Shown: piece after piece, positions 1 through 11,507 of the stretch | Numbering within the stretch: position 1 is the first letter of the stretch | How the letters are laid out: the number at the start of each line of letters is the position of its first letter | Origin: Lepus europaeus | Lineage: Eukaryota; Chordata; Mammalia; Lagomorpha; Leporidae | Length of the DNA stretch: 64,000 nt | NCBI RefSeq assembly: GCF_033115175.1 | Contig: NC_084831.1 | Span: 42,936,002-43,000,001, forward strand | Reading direction: 5' to 3' | Notes under the pieces: generated by a model | Seen by the model: only the letters and a program-made list of their open reading frames with translations | Databases searched by the model: none | What the model was told of the DNA's origin: nothing | Made by a program: the position numbers and the translations under genes

Positions 1-370
1 AAAATGAAACACTAATAAAATGAGTAACTGACTCAAATTCACACATCTAGTTAAGTGTTGGCAACAGGATTCAAATCCAAGAAGTCTGATTCCAGGACTT
101 TTTCTCTTAATCCTTAGATTTGTTGTCTCTTTCATTATTACTATTATTTTCACTATTGTCTTTCTAAAAAAATCTTTCATATGAATTATATCATTTGAAC
201 CTCACAACACCCATTAAAAAGTGTTATCCTATTTCCTCAACTCTAAGAAATCTTTAGCTATAAGTGCCACCTTCCATTTAACACAACTTTCAAAAGACAT
301 TAATCAAAATCAACACTTTATTGACCTACAACTATATAGCAGTATACAATTGTATAGCATTTATGTGATC

Positions 371-476
371 TTCCACTGCCTTCCCAGGCACATTAGCAAG
401 AAGCTGGATTGGAAGCAGAGCAATGCCCCAAGACAGGATGCCAGCATCAGCTTAACCTACTGCACCACAACTTGGC
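371..476 (-). repeat. C-SINE fragment
   Basis: This is the 5' part only of an old minus-strand C-SINE: the 'ttcccaggc...ttagc..gaagctgga' segment through the 'ctgcaccaca' head. The 3' half is missing. Confidence 0.7.
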
Positions 477-504
477 CTTTCAGAAATGAAAACAACAAAA
501 GAAA

Positions 505-817
505 TTTTTTGTTATTCGACAGGATTAGAGAGTGAGAGAGAGAGACAGAGAGAAAGGTGTTCCTTCCGTTGGTTCACTCCCCAAGTGGCCGCAATGGCCA
601 GAGCTGAGCCAATTCAAAGCCAGGAGCCAGGTGCTTCCTCCTGGTCTCCCATACGGGTGCAGAGGCCCAAGCACTGCCTTCCCACTCCACTGCCTTCCCA
701 GGCCACAGCAGAGAGCTGCACTGGAAGAGGAGCAACCGGGACTAGAATCCAGCGCCCAGAAACGATGCTGGTGCTGCAGGTGGAGGATTAGCCAAGTGAG
801 CCACGGCACCGGCCCCC
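505..817 (-). repeat. C-SINE, minus
   Basis: Nearly full-length C-SINE in reverse: GA-rich tail end, then 'ggttcactcc', 'gccaggagccagg', and the tRNA-like head ending 'cacggcaccggcccc'. Confidence 0.88.
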
Positions 818-870
818 CAAAAAAGAAAATTTTTAAGCTAATGGAAAATGTGCATTTAAAAAATGCATGG

Positions 871-1118
871 GGTGTTGACATTGCAAATGGGCACTGGTTG
901 GAGTCTAGCTGCTCCACTTCCTATCCAGGTCCAGGAAAAGCAGAAGATGGCCCAAGTTGTTAGGCCACTCAGATGAAGCTCCTAGCTTCAGCATGGCCCA
1001 GCTCTGCCCATTGTAGTCATCTGGGGAGTGAACCAGCAAATGGAAGATTTTCTCCCTATCTGTCTCTCTGCCTCTCTCTCTCTCTCTAAAACCCTGCCTT
1101 TCAGATATTTTTTTTTCC
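871..1118 (+). repeat. C-SINE, plus, inserted in an older element
   Basis: A diverged C-SINE lacking most of its head. It is flanked by the 10-bp duplication AAATGCATGG (861-870 and 1119-1128). It appears to have landed in the short inverted-repeat element whose other part follows at 1119-1192. Confidence 0.75.
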
Positions 1119-1192
1119 AAATGCATGGATTTTTAAAAATTTTGCAACAAAATAAACTTACCTTTTAATTCCATTTTTCCATGAACTTTCCA
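1119..1192 (-). mobile_element. short TIR element (MITE-like), copy 1
   Basis: The sequence 'aaaataaacttaccttttaattcca...ccatgaactttccaagtac' is the reverse complement of the element at 55898-56010 and matches the one at 19888-19967. Its end resembles the TIR core CTTCAAAAAGTTCATG. Confidence 0.5.
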
Positions 1193-1224
1193 AGTACATT
1201 CGTATTAATGGTAGCAACATTAGG

Positions 1225-1505
1225 AGGCATTAAGTCTCAAAGCCTCTTCCCTCATAAATGGGTTTAACAATCTTACAAAAAAGGATTCACACAGTATGTA
1301 ACCTTTCTATCCTTCCTCTTCGGACATGTGAGGAACCAGCAAGAGGTGCCACCTTGTAAGGACCAAGCAATTCTCACCAGACAAGGAACCTATTGACCCC
1401 CTAATCTTGAACTTCCCAACCTCCAGAATTGTTAGAAACAAACTTGTGTTCTTTATAAGTGTAGTCTGTAGCACTTTGTTATAGTAGTATAGATGGACTG
1501 AGACA
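1225..1505 (+). repeat. MLT1-like (MaLR) LTR remnant
   Basis: Diagnostic phrases of this ancient LTR family are visible: 'cttgaacttcccaacctcc', 'agaattgttagaaacaaa', 'ttgttatagtagtatag' and 'ggactgagaca'. It is diverged and non-coding. Confidence 0.6.
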
Positions 1506-1743
1506 TCCTATAAGTAGTAGAAATACACAGCATTTGTTTTGTGTCTGTTTTTTTTTTCTTTTAGCATAATGTCTTCAAGGTTCCTCCAAGTTATAACATG
1601 TATGACAATCACTATTCTTTTTCACTTATGTATATACTGCACTTTTTAAATCCATTCATTTCCTCATGGACACTTATGTTGCTTCTACCTTTTGGCTATC
1701 ATGAATAATGTTCTTAACACTGGTGTACAAGAAATCTGATTCA

Positions 1744-2045
1744 AGGCTGGCACTACGGCACAGTGGGTTAAGCCACTGCCTGCAATGCCGGCATCCCATA
1801 TGAGCGCTGGTTCAAGTCCCAGCTGCTACACTTCAGATCCAGCTCCCTGTTTATGTTGCTAGGAAAGCAGCAGAAGATGAGCCAAGATATTTCTCATCTG
1901 CCATCCATGTGTGAGACCCAGATGAAGCTCTTGGCCTGGCCCAGGCCTGGCCGATACAGCCATTTGGGGAGTGAAACAGCAGATGGAAGATCTGTTTGTC
2001 CCTCCATCTCTAACTCAGTCTTTCAAATAAATAAATCTTTTAAAA
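1744..2045 (+). repeat. C-SINE, plus
   Basis: Full-length diverged copy from 'ggctggcactacggcac' to the 'caaataaataaatctttt' tail. Together with the next SINE it is flanked by the L1 duplication AAGAAATCTGA (1729-1739 and 2453-2463). Confidence 0.88.
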
Positions 2046-2054
2046 ACGGGTTAG

Positions 2055-2392
2055 AGGTGGGAAGTATGGCACTGTGGCATAGCAGGTAAAACTACCCCTT
2101 GCAGGGTAGCATCCCATTAGGCTACCGGTTTGAGTCCCAACTGTTCCACTTCCGATCCATCTCCCTACTGAGGTGCCTGGGAAAGCAGTGGAAGATGGCC
2201 CAAGTCCTTGGGCCCCTGCACCCACATGGGAGAGCCAGAAGAAGCTCCTGGTTTCGGCCTGGCCCAGCTCCAGCCATTGCAGCCATTTGGGGAGTGAACC
2301 AGCAGATGGAAGGTTGATCTCTCTCTCTCTCTCTCTATTCCTCCCTTTCCCACTCTATAATCCTGCCTTTCAAATAAATAAATCTTTAAAAA
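2055..2392 (+). repeat. C-SINE, plus, next to the previous copy
   Basis: A second full-length copy sits directly in the tail region of the first and lies inside the same outer target duplication. It either inserted in that tail or arrived with it as a dimer. Confidence 0.88.
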
Positions 2393-2457
2393 AAGAAAGA
2401 AAGGAAGGAAGGAAAGGAGGGAGGAAGGAAGAAAGGAAGGAAACAAGCAAGAAAGAA
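2393..2457 (+). repeat. GAAA/GGAA microsatellite grown from a SINE tail
   Basis: About 65 bp of pure purine GAAA/GGAA units extend the A-tail of the SINE ending at 2392. Confidence 0.85.
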
Positions 2458-2626
2458 ATCTGAGTCTCTGGCTCTCAATCTTTTGGTCATATAGCTAGGA
2501 GAGGAATTGCTAAATCATGTATTCTTCATTTTTTTAGGAATTGCCATACTGTTTTCGACAGCAGTTGTACCTTTTACATTCATCAGTAACACATTTCTCC
2601 ACATTCTTGCCAAAACCTATTCCTGG

Positions 2627-2930
2627 TTTTTTTTTTTTTTATGTTTATTCATTTATTTGAAAAACACAGAAGGAGACAGAAATATCTTCCATCAATTGGA
2701 CCACTTTCCAAATGTCTGCAATAGCTAGGACTGGTTGAGGTTGAAGCCAGGAACCTGGAAATCCATCCTGGAGGGACCCAAGTACCTGGGATATCATTTG
2801 CTGCCTCCCAGAATGCATTAACAGGAAACTGCATCAGAAGCAGAACAGCCAGGACTTGAACTGATACTCAAATATGGGTGAGTGTCCCAAGTAGGAGCTT
2901 AATCCACTGCACCAAAACACCCTTCCCATT
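2627..2930 (-). repeat. C-SINE, minus
   Basis: Starts with a T-run and 'tttattcatttatttgaaaa', passes through 'aggaaactgcatcagaagcag' and ends in a degraded tRNA-like head. Confidence 0.82.
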
Positions 2931-3655
2931 CCCAGTTTTTGCAATAGACTAATAGATGTGAAATGGCACTTCATTGTGGTTTTGGTTATATTTCCATACT
3001 GATTAATTTGTTGAAAAAAACTGTCCTTATCCATTGTGTGCACCTTGCACCCCTGTCAAAAATCATTAGAACACATGTGCAAGGGCTTATTTCTGGGATC
3101 TCTAGTCCATTCCATTGTAGTATACATCTGTTCTTTCCCAGTATCACATTGTTTTTATTCCTCTAGCTGTGTGTTAAATCAGCTAAATTTGTTCATCAAG
3201 ATCATTTTGGTTATTTGGGGTGCCCTAAGATTCCATATGAATTTCAGCATGAATTTTCCATTACTGCAGGGGGAAAAAAAAAAACACTGATGGGATTTTG
3301 ACAGGGACTGCACTCAATCTGTAGATGGCTTTTGAGTATTTCTGTCACATTAACAATATTAAGTCTTCCAATCCATGAACATAAGATAATTTACACTTAT
3401 TTGTCTTCTTAAATTTCTTTTAGTAATGGTTTATAGAATTTGGTGTACAAGCTGGTTGCCTCTTTAATTTATTCCCATGTATTTTACTTTTTGATGCTAT
3501 TGTATATGAAACTTTTTATAATTCCCTTTTCAAACTGTTTATCACTGGAGTATAGATAGACAACTAATTTCTTTGTGATTTCATATCTTGCAACTTAGCT
3601 AAATTTGCTTATTAGCACTAACAGATTTTTCATCAAATCTTTAGGGTTTTCTACC

Positions 3656-3925
3656 TATGTCATAATGATATGGAGGTTTCTCAAAAATTTAAACAAACTG
3701 TCACATAATCCAGGAATCCCGCTTCTAGTTATTTATACAACAGATTATAATCAGGTTCTCAAAGGGATATCTGAACTTGCATGCTCAATGCAGCATTATT
3801 CACAATAGTCAAGAAACAACTTAAATGTCCATCCATGAATGAACAAATTTTAAAAATGTGCACATACAATGGAATATTATTTATCCATGAATAAAAGAGA
3901 ATCTGTTATATGCTGCAACATGGAG
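3656..3925 (+). mobile_element. L1 3' fragment, sense
   Basis: Typical L1 3' phrases in sense: 'atatggaggtttctcaaaaa', 'cacaatagtcaagaaacaa', 'aaatgtccatccatgaatg', 'acaatggaatattatttat'. It abuts the antisense L1, so the orientation flips near 3655. Confidence 0.78.
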
Positions 3926-3934
3926 ACTTTAGTC

Positions 3935-4229
3935 TAAAAGAATGGGCTCTGGCATTGTACTGCTTGGATTTTGGATTTTTATTTTTTTACTGATTTATTT
4001 ATTTGGTAGGCAGAGCAACAGAAAGTGAGAGAGAGCGATGGCAACAATGGCTGGGGCTGGGCCAGTTCGAAGCCGGGAGCTTAATTGGGTCTCTGGACCC
4101 AATGGCCCCAGCCATTGTTGCCATCTCTCTCTCTCTCTCTTTCTGTTGTTCTGCTTACCAAATAAATAAATCAGTAAAAAAATAAAAATCCAAAATCCAA
4201 GCAGTACAATGCCAGAGCCCATTCTTTTA
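3935..4229. repeat. near-perfect inverted repeat (foldback palindrome)
   Basis: The left arm (about 3935-4057) and right arm (about 4105-4229) are reverse complements over about 120 bp, with only a handful of mismatches and a 2-nt length difference. They are separated by a 47-nt loop holding a smaller palindrome (ATTGGGTC...GACCCAAT). Each arm carries L1-flank sequence plus the tail end of a C-SINE. Confidence 0.93.
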
Positions 4230-4615
4230 AACCACCGTTCCAAAGCCTAGAAAACTAGCAAGCTCTCTGGGTTGTTTCCTCATAATTAAAAAGAAAAAAA
4301 ATAAAATATCTACTATAATCAGTCTTTATAAATATTACATGTTCCATTAGCAGCATTATTAGTTTTGCTTTTAAAACAAGCTACATTTACCATGCAAAAG
4401 GCTAAGTAAATTCCCCTCTCCAGTTTCTGGCTCTTATTCAGAGTAAGTATAGGGTGACATTTGAGAATTTAGTTTTCTAACAAGTTCTCAGGTGACACTG
4501 CTGGTTCAAGGACTACCCTCAAGAACCTCTGAACAACACAATCAAAATACAAACTGAAAGTCTTTCAAATAATACTAAATTATCTTTATGGTTGGACAAG
4601 ACACCTTCAAAGTAC

Positions 4616-4618
<3 letters not shown>

Positions 4619-4654
<36 letters not shown>
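4619..4654. repeat. (AT)18 microsatellite
   Basis: Uninterrupted AT dinucleotide run just before the L1 fragment at 4664. Confidence 0.95.
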
Positions 4655-4656
<2 letters not shown>

Positions 4657-6253
4657 TTTCCATCAAAGACCAGGATGTCCATTCTCGTCTTTCCATTCAT
4701 AATTGTACCAAAGACCCCAGCCAGGGTATTTAGACAAAAATAAGAAATAAACTGGATTCAGATTGGAGAGAAGGAAGTAAAACTATCTCTATTTGCAGAT
4801 GATATATATATATATATAAATTTCTAAGAACTTCACTAAAGAACTATTAAAACTAATGGACAAGCTCAGCAAGATTGCAGGATACAAGCTCAATATACAA
4901 AAATTAATTGTATTTTTATACACTTACAATGAACAATTTGAAAATAGAATTAAGAATCAATTTCACTCACAACAGCATCAAAAAGAATAAAATACTTGGG
5001 AATAAATTTAACAAAAGAAGTATAAAATTCACACTTTAAAAACTACAAGATATTGTTGAACAAAATTAAAGAAGCTATAAATAGGAAAACATTCCATGTT
5101 CATGGATCAGTAGACTTCACATTGTTAAGATGGCAATACTCCCAAACTCATCTATGATTCAGTGCATTCCTTGTGAGAATCCCAGTTGCCTTTTTTGTAG
5201 AAATATACAAACTGATTTTAAAATTTATTTGGAATTGCAAAGGAAGTCAGAATAGCCAAGACAATCCTAAAAAAGAGAAGCAAAGTTAGAAGATTAACAT
5301 GTCACAATAAAAAACTTACTATAAAGCAATGGTACTCAAGACAGTGTAACACTGTTCTAGAACAGAATATACAGAACAACTGAACAGAATTAAAAGTCAA
5401 AAGTAAATCCATACATCTATGGTCAACTGATTTTTCACAAGGGTGCTAAGATCATTCAATTTAGGAAGAATAGTATTCTCAATGAATGATGCTAGAACAC
5501 TACACCACAAGCAAAAGATATCCATAAAAAAAAGAATGAAGCTAGACCTTTTTCTCACACTCTAAAAACCAGCTAAAAACACATCAAAGACCTAGATAAA
5601 AAAGCTATCATAGGGCTAAATCTTCATGACCTTGAAATTACTGGTTTCTCAGATTTGACACCAAAAACACAACCAACAAAAGAAAAACTGATAAATTGGG
5701 CTTCATCAAAAAGAAAAACTTTAAAGTACTTCCAAGAATACCATCAAGAAATTGAAAAGATAACCCACAGAATCAGAGAAAACATTTGCAAATTATGTAT
5801 CTAGATAAGGGAATATATGAAGAACTTTCACAACTCAATAATCAAAAGTAACCCAATATTAAAAAATGGACAGAAAACACAGATACTTTTCCAAGGAAGA
5901 TATACAAATGGCTACTATGTGCAAAAGGATGGTCATCAAGTGAATGTAAATGAAAAACATTTAATGAGATACCACTTCACATTTATTAGAATAGCCAGAA
6001 TTAAGAAGTCAGATAATAACATTATTGAAGAAGATGTACATTGCTGGTGGAAATATAAAATGTTGCTACTGCTTTGGAAAACTATCAATAGTTCCTTAGA
6101 TGACTGAAAACATACAGTTTTCACATGACTTGATATATACCCAGGAGAAATGAAAACATATTCACACAAAGACTCCTACATGAATATTTACAGCAACACT
6201 ATTGATAATAGCCAAAAGGTAAACAACTCAAACGCTCATCAAGACAGATAAAC

Positions 6254-6594
6254 ACAGATAAACATGGGGAGGGCTCTGTGGAGTAGCATGCACAGCAGGT
6301 AAAGCCATCACCTGCAACACTGGCATTCCATATGGACAAAAGTTCATGTATCGGCTGCTCTTCTTCCAATCTAGCTCTGTTTATGGCATGGGAAAACAGT
6401 GGAAGATGGCCCAAGTGTTCAGACCCCCTGTAGCCGTGTGGGAGACCCAGAAGAAGCTCCTGGCTTCTGATCAGCTCAGCTACAGTCATTGCAGCCATCT
6501 GTGGAGTGAACCAGCAGATGGAAGACCTTTCTCTGTCTCTCCCTCTGTCTGTAATTCTACCTCTCAAATAAATAAATAAGATCTTTAAAAAAAT
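6254..6594 (+). repeat. C-SINE in L1, plus
   Basis: Full copy flanked by the 16-bp duplication ATCAAGACAGATAAAC (6238-6253 and 6595-6610) of L1 sequence. Confidence 0.93.
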
Positions 6595-6884
6595 ATCAAG
6601 ACAGATAAACAAAATGGGATATTGCCACATAGTCATAAAAAAGACTGAAATACTTTCTACAACCAAGACAAATCTCAAAAACATTATGCCAAGTGCAAAA
6701 ACATACTATGTAATTTCACAGGCACAAGAGTACATATAATTCCATTCACCTGGAAGCCTAGAACAGGACAATCTATAAAGACAGAAAGCAAAAAAAGTAG
6801 TTGCTCAAAGCTGAGGAAAATACAGAAAACAGAAGGGTAATGGATGAGGGGTACTAAGTTTCTTTGTAAGGTGACAAGATACTC

Positions 6885-7202
6885 TGGGGGCCAGCACTGG
6901 GCATAGTGGGTAAAGCCACTGCCTGCAGTGCCGGCATTCTATATGGGGCCGGTTCAAGTCCCAGCTGCTCCTCTTCTGATCCAGCTCTTTGCTATGGCCT
7001 GGGAAAGCAGAAGATGGTCCAAGTCCTTGGGCCCCTGCACCCTCATGGGACATGTAGAGGAAGATCCTAGCTCCTGGCTTCAGATGGGCTCAGCTCTGGC
7101 CGTTGTGGCCAACTGGGAGTGAGCCAGCAGATAGAAGACCTCTCTCTCCCATTCCTTTTTCTGTGTAACTCTGACTTTCAAATAAATAAATAAATCTTTC
7201 CA
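6885..7202 (+). repeat. C-SINE in L1, plus
   Basis: Head 'gggggccagcactgggca', tail 'caaataaataaataaatctt'; L1 continues on both sides. Confidence 0.9.
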
Positions 7203-7416
7203 AGAAATGCTCTAAAATTGACTTAGGTGATATTTGCATGTATCTATGAATAGATTAAAAACCACTGAATTATATACTTTAAATGGGTAAACCATGTAAG
7301 TGATTTATATCTCAATAAAGCTGTTTAAAAATTCAAAAGTTTTAAAAAGAAACAGGACAGGAATCTCAATGAATATCTCAACAAATAAAGAATTCTTAAA
7401 CATTTTATATATTTTA

Positions 7417-8036
7417 AAGGTTTATTTATTTATTTATTTGAAAAGCATAGTGACAGAGAGAGGGAAAGACCGAACGAGACCTTCCGGGAGCCGGCACTGT
7501 GATATAGCAGGTAAAGCAGCCACCTGCAGTGCCGGCATCCCATATGGGTGCCAGTTCAAGTCCCAGCTGCTCCTCTTCTGATATAGCTCTTTGCTATGTC
7601 CTGGGAAAGCAGTAGAAGATGGCCCAAGTCCTTGGGCCCCTGTACCCACGTGGGAGACCCAGAAGCTCCTGGCGGCCATCTGAGGAGTGAGCCAGCGGAT
7701 AGATGATCTCTCTCTCTGCCTCTGCCTCTCTGTAACTCTTTCGAATAAAATAAACTCTTAAAAAAAAAAAAGAAAGAAAGAGGCCTTCTATCTGTTGGTT
7801 CATTTTCCAAATGGCCAGAGCTGGGCCAAGCCAAAGCCAAGAAGCCTAGAACTCCCATCTGGTCTCCCACGTAGGTGGCAGAGGTCCAAGCACTGGGCCA
7901 TCTTTCACTGCTTTTCCCTGGCCATCAGCAGGGAGCTGGATTAGAAGTGGAGCAGCAAGGACACAAATCAATGCTTATATGGGATGCCAATGTCACAGGC
8001 AGTGGCTTTACCTGCTATGTCACAACACTTACCCCA
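7417..8036 (-). repeat. C-SINE, minus, split by another SINE
   Basis: The outer copy's tail is at 7417-7487 and the rest at about 7776-8036. The sequence resumes as 'ggccttctatctgttggttc' after the inner plus-strand SINE. Confidence 0.88.
7488..7775 (+). repeat. C-SINE nested in a minus C-SINE
   Basis: Complete plus copy from 'ggagccggcactgtgatat' to 'aataaaataaactctt' and an A-run, inserted just after the tail of the outer element. Confidence 0.9.
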
Positions 8037-8262
8037 ACATTTTATAAATTCAGCTTTTTGGAAGGGCTCCATGGCTATAATTTTTAAATGCAGACATCGT
8101 TTTTTTAAAGTATTACTAATTTATAAGCATGAAATATTTTTTAACTAGGACTAGGAATCTCAATAAATTTAGTTTGCAGAATATACCTTCCTTTCCATCT
8201 AGCTTATGACAGAAAAAATTATAATTAGTACATTAGTAAAATAGTACCTAAAACATATCCTA

Positions 8263-8576
8263 TTTTTTTTTAAAGGTTTACTTGTTAGAGAGAAAGAGAG
8301 AGGAACAAAGACAGACAGAGAGATCTTCCATCCACTGATTCACTCCCTAGATGGCTGCAATGGCCAGAACTGGGCCGATTCAAAGCCAGGAGCTTCTTCT
8401 AGATTTCCCACATGGGTACAAGGGCCCAAGTTCTTGGGCCATCTTCTGCTGCTTTCTCAAGCACATTAGGAGGGAGCTGGATAGGAAGTGGAACAGCCGG
8501 GACTCAAACTAGTGCCCAAATAGGATGCCGGTATCACAGGTGACAGTTTTACCCACTACACAACAGCTCCGGTCCC
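8263..8576 (-). repeat. C-SINE, minus
   Basis: Runs from 'tttttttaaaggtttacttg' to the head ending 'cagctccggtcccc'. Confidence 0.9.
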
Positions 8577-9415
8577 CAGCTTTAAAAACAAATGTTTTGT
8601 GAAGTTTCCCTTTATGAAGGTTGGTTATGTTTTATTTTGGGTAAGGTTATAGGAAAGCTGGTTTTGTCCACCTTCATGTATGAACACTAGTACTGCTAAA
8701 ATTGCTGCACTACAAAAAAAAAAAAATTAGTCATAAAAAGCCGTGAGTATAAGGAGAAAACCTGCCAAACAGAGACAAACCAGGACATTTCAAGTAAGTA
8801 TGGCTCAACGGAGGGTCAACAGAGTTAAGTTTTTGAACTGTTCTGAAGCGCCAGATGGTCCAGAATCCAACCCCAGATTTTACAAGGCTCTGTATAAAAG
8901 TGTGCCAGGAAAAAACAAAACATAGAACAAAATGTAGAGAACAGATTAAGAATGAAAGCAACATGGGCTGCATAGAAGGATGAAAATTGTATGCAAAATG
9001 ACATATTTCAATCTTCAAGCTCAGACCTTTCAATGCCAATTTCCATTGCTAAGTGTACTTTGACAACTATAAATGACCTTTGTAATCAAATACATTCATT
9101 TAATTTCTCCAAAACAATATTTTTGAGACTATTGCTGAGTTAATAATTGTTGCTGTTTTGACATTCAAGAGATTTAAAAATATAAATAAAAAAATCACTA
9201 AAGGTTAATTTCAAAACTCAAAGGTACACATAACAAAATAATATAAACTTATATAGTAAGTACCACATATAAGTCTACAGGAAAGAATTCAGCAAATGAT
9301 ATATCAAATGTCATCTGCAACAGCATTAATTAATTACATATAAAATATCTGTACCCAAAAAGACTTAAACTATATAGCACCCAATAAGTGAATATATTCC
9401 AAAGACATTAAAAAT
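8577..9415. other. non-repetitive intronic stretch
   Basis: AT-rich sequence with a short A-run at about 8714. Short open frames on both strands near 8731-9039 match nothing I recognise and show no exon-like borders. No repeat family was recognised. Confidence 0.6.
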
Positions 9416-9427
9416 ATGCTTATGGGG

Positions 9428-9785
9428 GCCGGCGCCACGGCTCAATAGGCTAATCCTCCACCTTGCGGTGCTGGCACACCGGGTTCTAGTCCCAGTCGGG
9501 GCGCCGGATTCTGTCCCGGTTGCCCCTCTTCCAGGCCAGCTCTCTGCTGTGGCCAGGGAGTGCAGTGGAGGATGGCCCAAGTGCTTGAGCTCTGCACCCC
9601 ATGGGAGACCAGGAGAAGCACCTGGCTCCTGGCTTCGGATCAGCGCGGTGCGCTGGTCGCAGCGCGCCGGCCGTGGCAGCCATTGGAGGGTGACCCAACG
9701 GCAAAAAGGAAGACCTTTCTCTCTGTCTCTCTCTCTCACAGTCCACTCTGCCTGTCAAAAAAAAAAAAAAAAAAAAAAAAAAAAG
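9428..9785 (+). repeat. young C-SINE, plus
   Basis: Young-type head ('ggcgccacggctcaataggc') and 'ctgcctgtc' followed by a 27-nt A-run. It is flanked by ATGCTTATGGGG (9416-9427 and 9786-9797), so it inserted at the first bases of the next SINE. Confidence 0.95.
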
Positions 9786-9793
9786 ATGCTTAT

Positions 9794-10097
9794 GGGGACT
9801 GGTGTTGTGGCACAGCTGATCAGGCCACCACCTGTGACATCAGCATCCCATATGGGCACTGGTTCAAGTCCTAGCTGCTCCATTTCCCATTCACCTCCCT
9901 GTAGGAAAAGCAGTGGAAGATGGCCCAAGTGTTTGTACCTCTGCCACCCACATGTGAGATTTGGATGGAGTTCTAGGCTCCCGTCTTTGGTATGGCTCAG
10001 CCCTGGCCATTTCGGCCATTTGAGGAGTGAACCAGTGGATGAAAGTTCTCTTCCTCTTTGTAACTTTATCTCAAATAAATAAATCTTTTTTTAAAAG
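9794..10097 (+). repeat. C-SINE, plus
   Basis: Older copy starting 'ggggactggtgttgtggc' and ending in 'caaataaataaatctttttt'. Its very start is the target of the young SINE to its left. Confidence 0.9.
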
Positions 10098-10149
10098 ACT
10101 CTTATGAAGACCACATAAGAAAATACCTGTATTGTTAAGTTAAAGAAAA

Positions 10150-10425
10150 CAGCACAGAAGCAGGCATTTGCCTAGCAGTTAAGATCCTGAATCCAGTATC
10201 AAGGTATCCAGCCATATTTAACTCCTGGCTCGAACTCCTGACTCCAGACCTGTGAGGCAGAGGTGATGGCTCAAGTAACTGGGTTCCTGCCACTTACATG
10301 GGAGACCTGGATACTGTTCCTCGTTCTCAATTTTGCCCTAGTCCGGCCATTTCAGGCATTTTGGGGAGTTGGAAAATGAACCAGGATGGAAGCTCTGTTT
10401 CTCTCTGCCTTTCAAATAAGCAGAA
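10150..10425 (+). repeat. old C-SINE variant, plus
   Basis: Diverged subfamily with 'gcagttaagatcctgaatcc' and 'gatggctcaagtaactggg', tail 'ctttcaaataag'. Confidence 0.75.
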
Positions 10426-10638
10426 AACAGAAACAAAACTATATAGATACATGTACATGTGTGTGTATGAAAGAAAAAGTGGTTACAACAAATTTGGAAA
10501 ATACTTGTAAAGAAAAAAAGTAGTTTTCTATAAGTTCCAAGTTTTCTATAATGAAGGATCTTTGAAATGAAATAGCACTCAAAAGAATACTTATATGAAT
10601 TCTGCACATTTATATCCATAGTAATGAAAGTAATTCTA

Positions 10639-10976
10639 GGCCGGCGCCGTGGCTTAACAGGCTAATCCTCCACCTTGCGGCGCCGGCACACCGGGTTCTA
10701 GTCCCAGTTGGGGCACCGGATTCTATCCCGGTGGCCCCTCTTCCAGGCCAGCTCTCTGCTATGGCCAGGGAGTGCAGTGGAGGATGGCCCAAGTGCTTGG
10801 GCCCTGCACCCGCATGGGAGACCAGGAGAAGCACCTGGCTCCTGGCTTCAGATCAGCACGATGCACCGGCCGCAGCGGCCATTGGAGGGTGAACCAACGG
10901 CAAAAAGGAAGACCTTTCTCTCTCTCTCACTCACTATCCACTCTGCCTGTCAAAAAGAAAAAAAAAAAGAAAGAAA
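10639..10976 (+). repeat. young C-SINE, plus
   Basis: Young-type head and 'ctgcctgtc' A-tail, flanked by the 13-bp duplication GAAAGTAATTCTA (10626-10638 and 10977-10989). Confidence 0.95.
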
Positions 10977-11177
10977 GAAAGTAATTCTATTTACTGAATA
11001 TCTCCTGTGTCCCAACAATGTACAGCCATGCCACAGTATCCGCTGAGGACTGGTTCCAGGCTCTACCTCCCCTGTGTACATCAAAATCTATGGAAACTCA
11101 ATTTTAATGGATACTTATATAAAATGGTGTGGTATTTGCATATAACCAATGCACAACCTCCCAGACACTTTTATAAA

Positions 11178-11489
11178 GTTTTTTTATTAAGATTTTTATG
11201 TATTTACTTGAGAGGTAGAATCAGAGAGAGAGGGAGAGACAAAGATCTTCCATCTGCTGGTTCACTCCCCAGACGGCCAGAACTGGGCCAATCTGAAGCC
11301 AGGAGCTTCTTCCAGGTCCTCACATGGGTGCAGGGGACCAATCACTGGGCCATCTTCCACTGGTTTCACAGGCCATCGCAGAGAGCTGGGTTGGAAGAGG
11401 AGCAGCCAGGACTAGAACCGGCGCTCACAAGGGTTGCCAGAGCCACAGGCAGAGGCTTAGCCCACCATGCCACAGCACCAGCCCCATAT
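11178..11489 (-). repeat. C-SINE, minus
   Basis: Reverse copy from 'tttattaagatttttatgta' to the head 'cacagcaccagcccc'. Confidence 0.9.
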
Positions 11490-11507
11490 GCCCTCCTATA
11501 TACTTTA

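Larger units (their letters stand above)
1545..3655 (-). mobile_element. L1 remnant, antisense, with SINEs inserted
   Basis: The plus strand shows the reverse complement of an L1 3' region: 'tccattcatttcctcatgga', 'ggctatcatgaataatgtt', 'aggaattgccatactgtttt', 'gtgaaatggcacttcattgt', then reverse ORF2. Three C-SINEs break it at 1744-2392 and 2627-2930. It is decayed by many stops. Confidence 0.85.
4664..7330 (+). mobile_element. L1 3' half (ORF2 remnant to 3' end), interrupted by two SINEs
   Basis: Sense L1: 'accaggatgtccattctc', then a relic of the reverse-transcriptase active site (LSLFADD, near 4780-4803), 'gcaggatacaagctcaatat', and the 3' UTR phrases 'cattgtacactt'-like and 'tatctcaataaagctg'. 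C-SINEs at 6254-6594 and 6885-7202 split it. Many stops and a small AT expansion show it is dead. Confidence 0.85.

Noticed and set aside
4664-7330. L1 with a reverse-transcriptase FADD relic as a possible live element
   Set aside because: Only the 3' half is present, with many stops and two SINE insertions; there is no intact ORF2.
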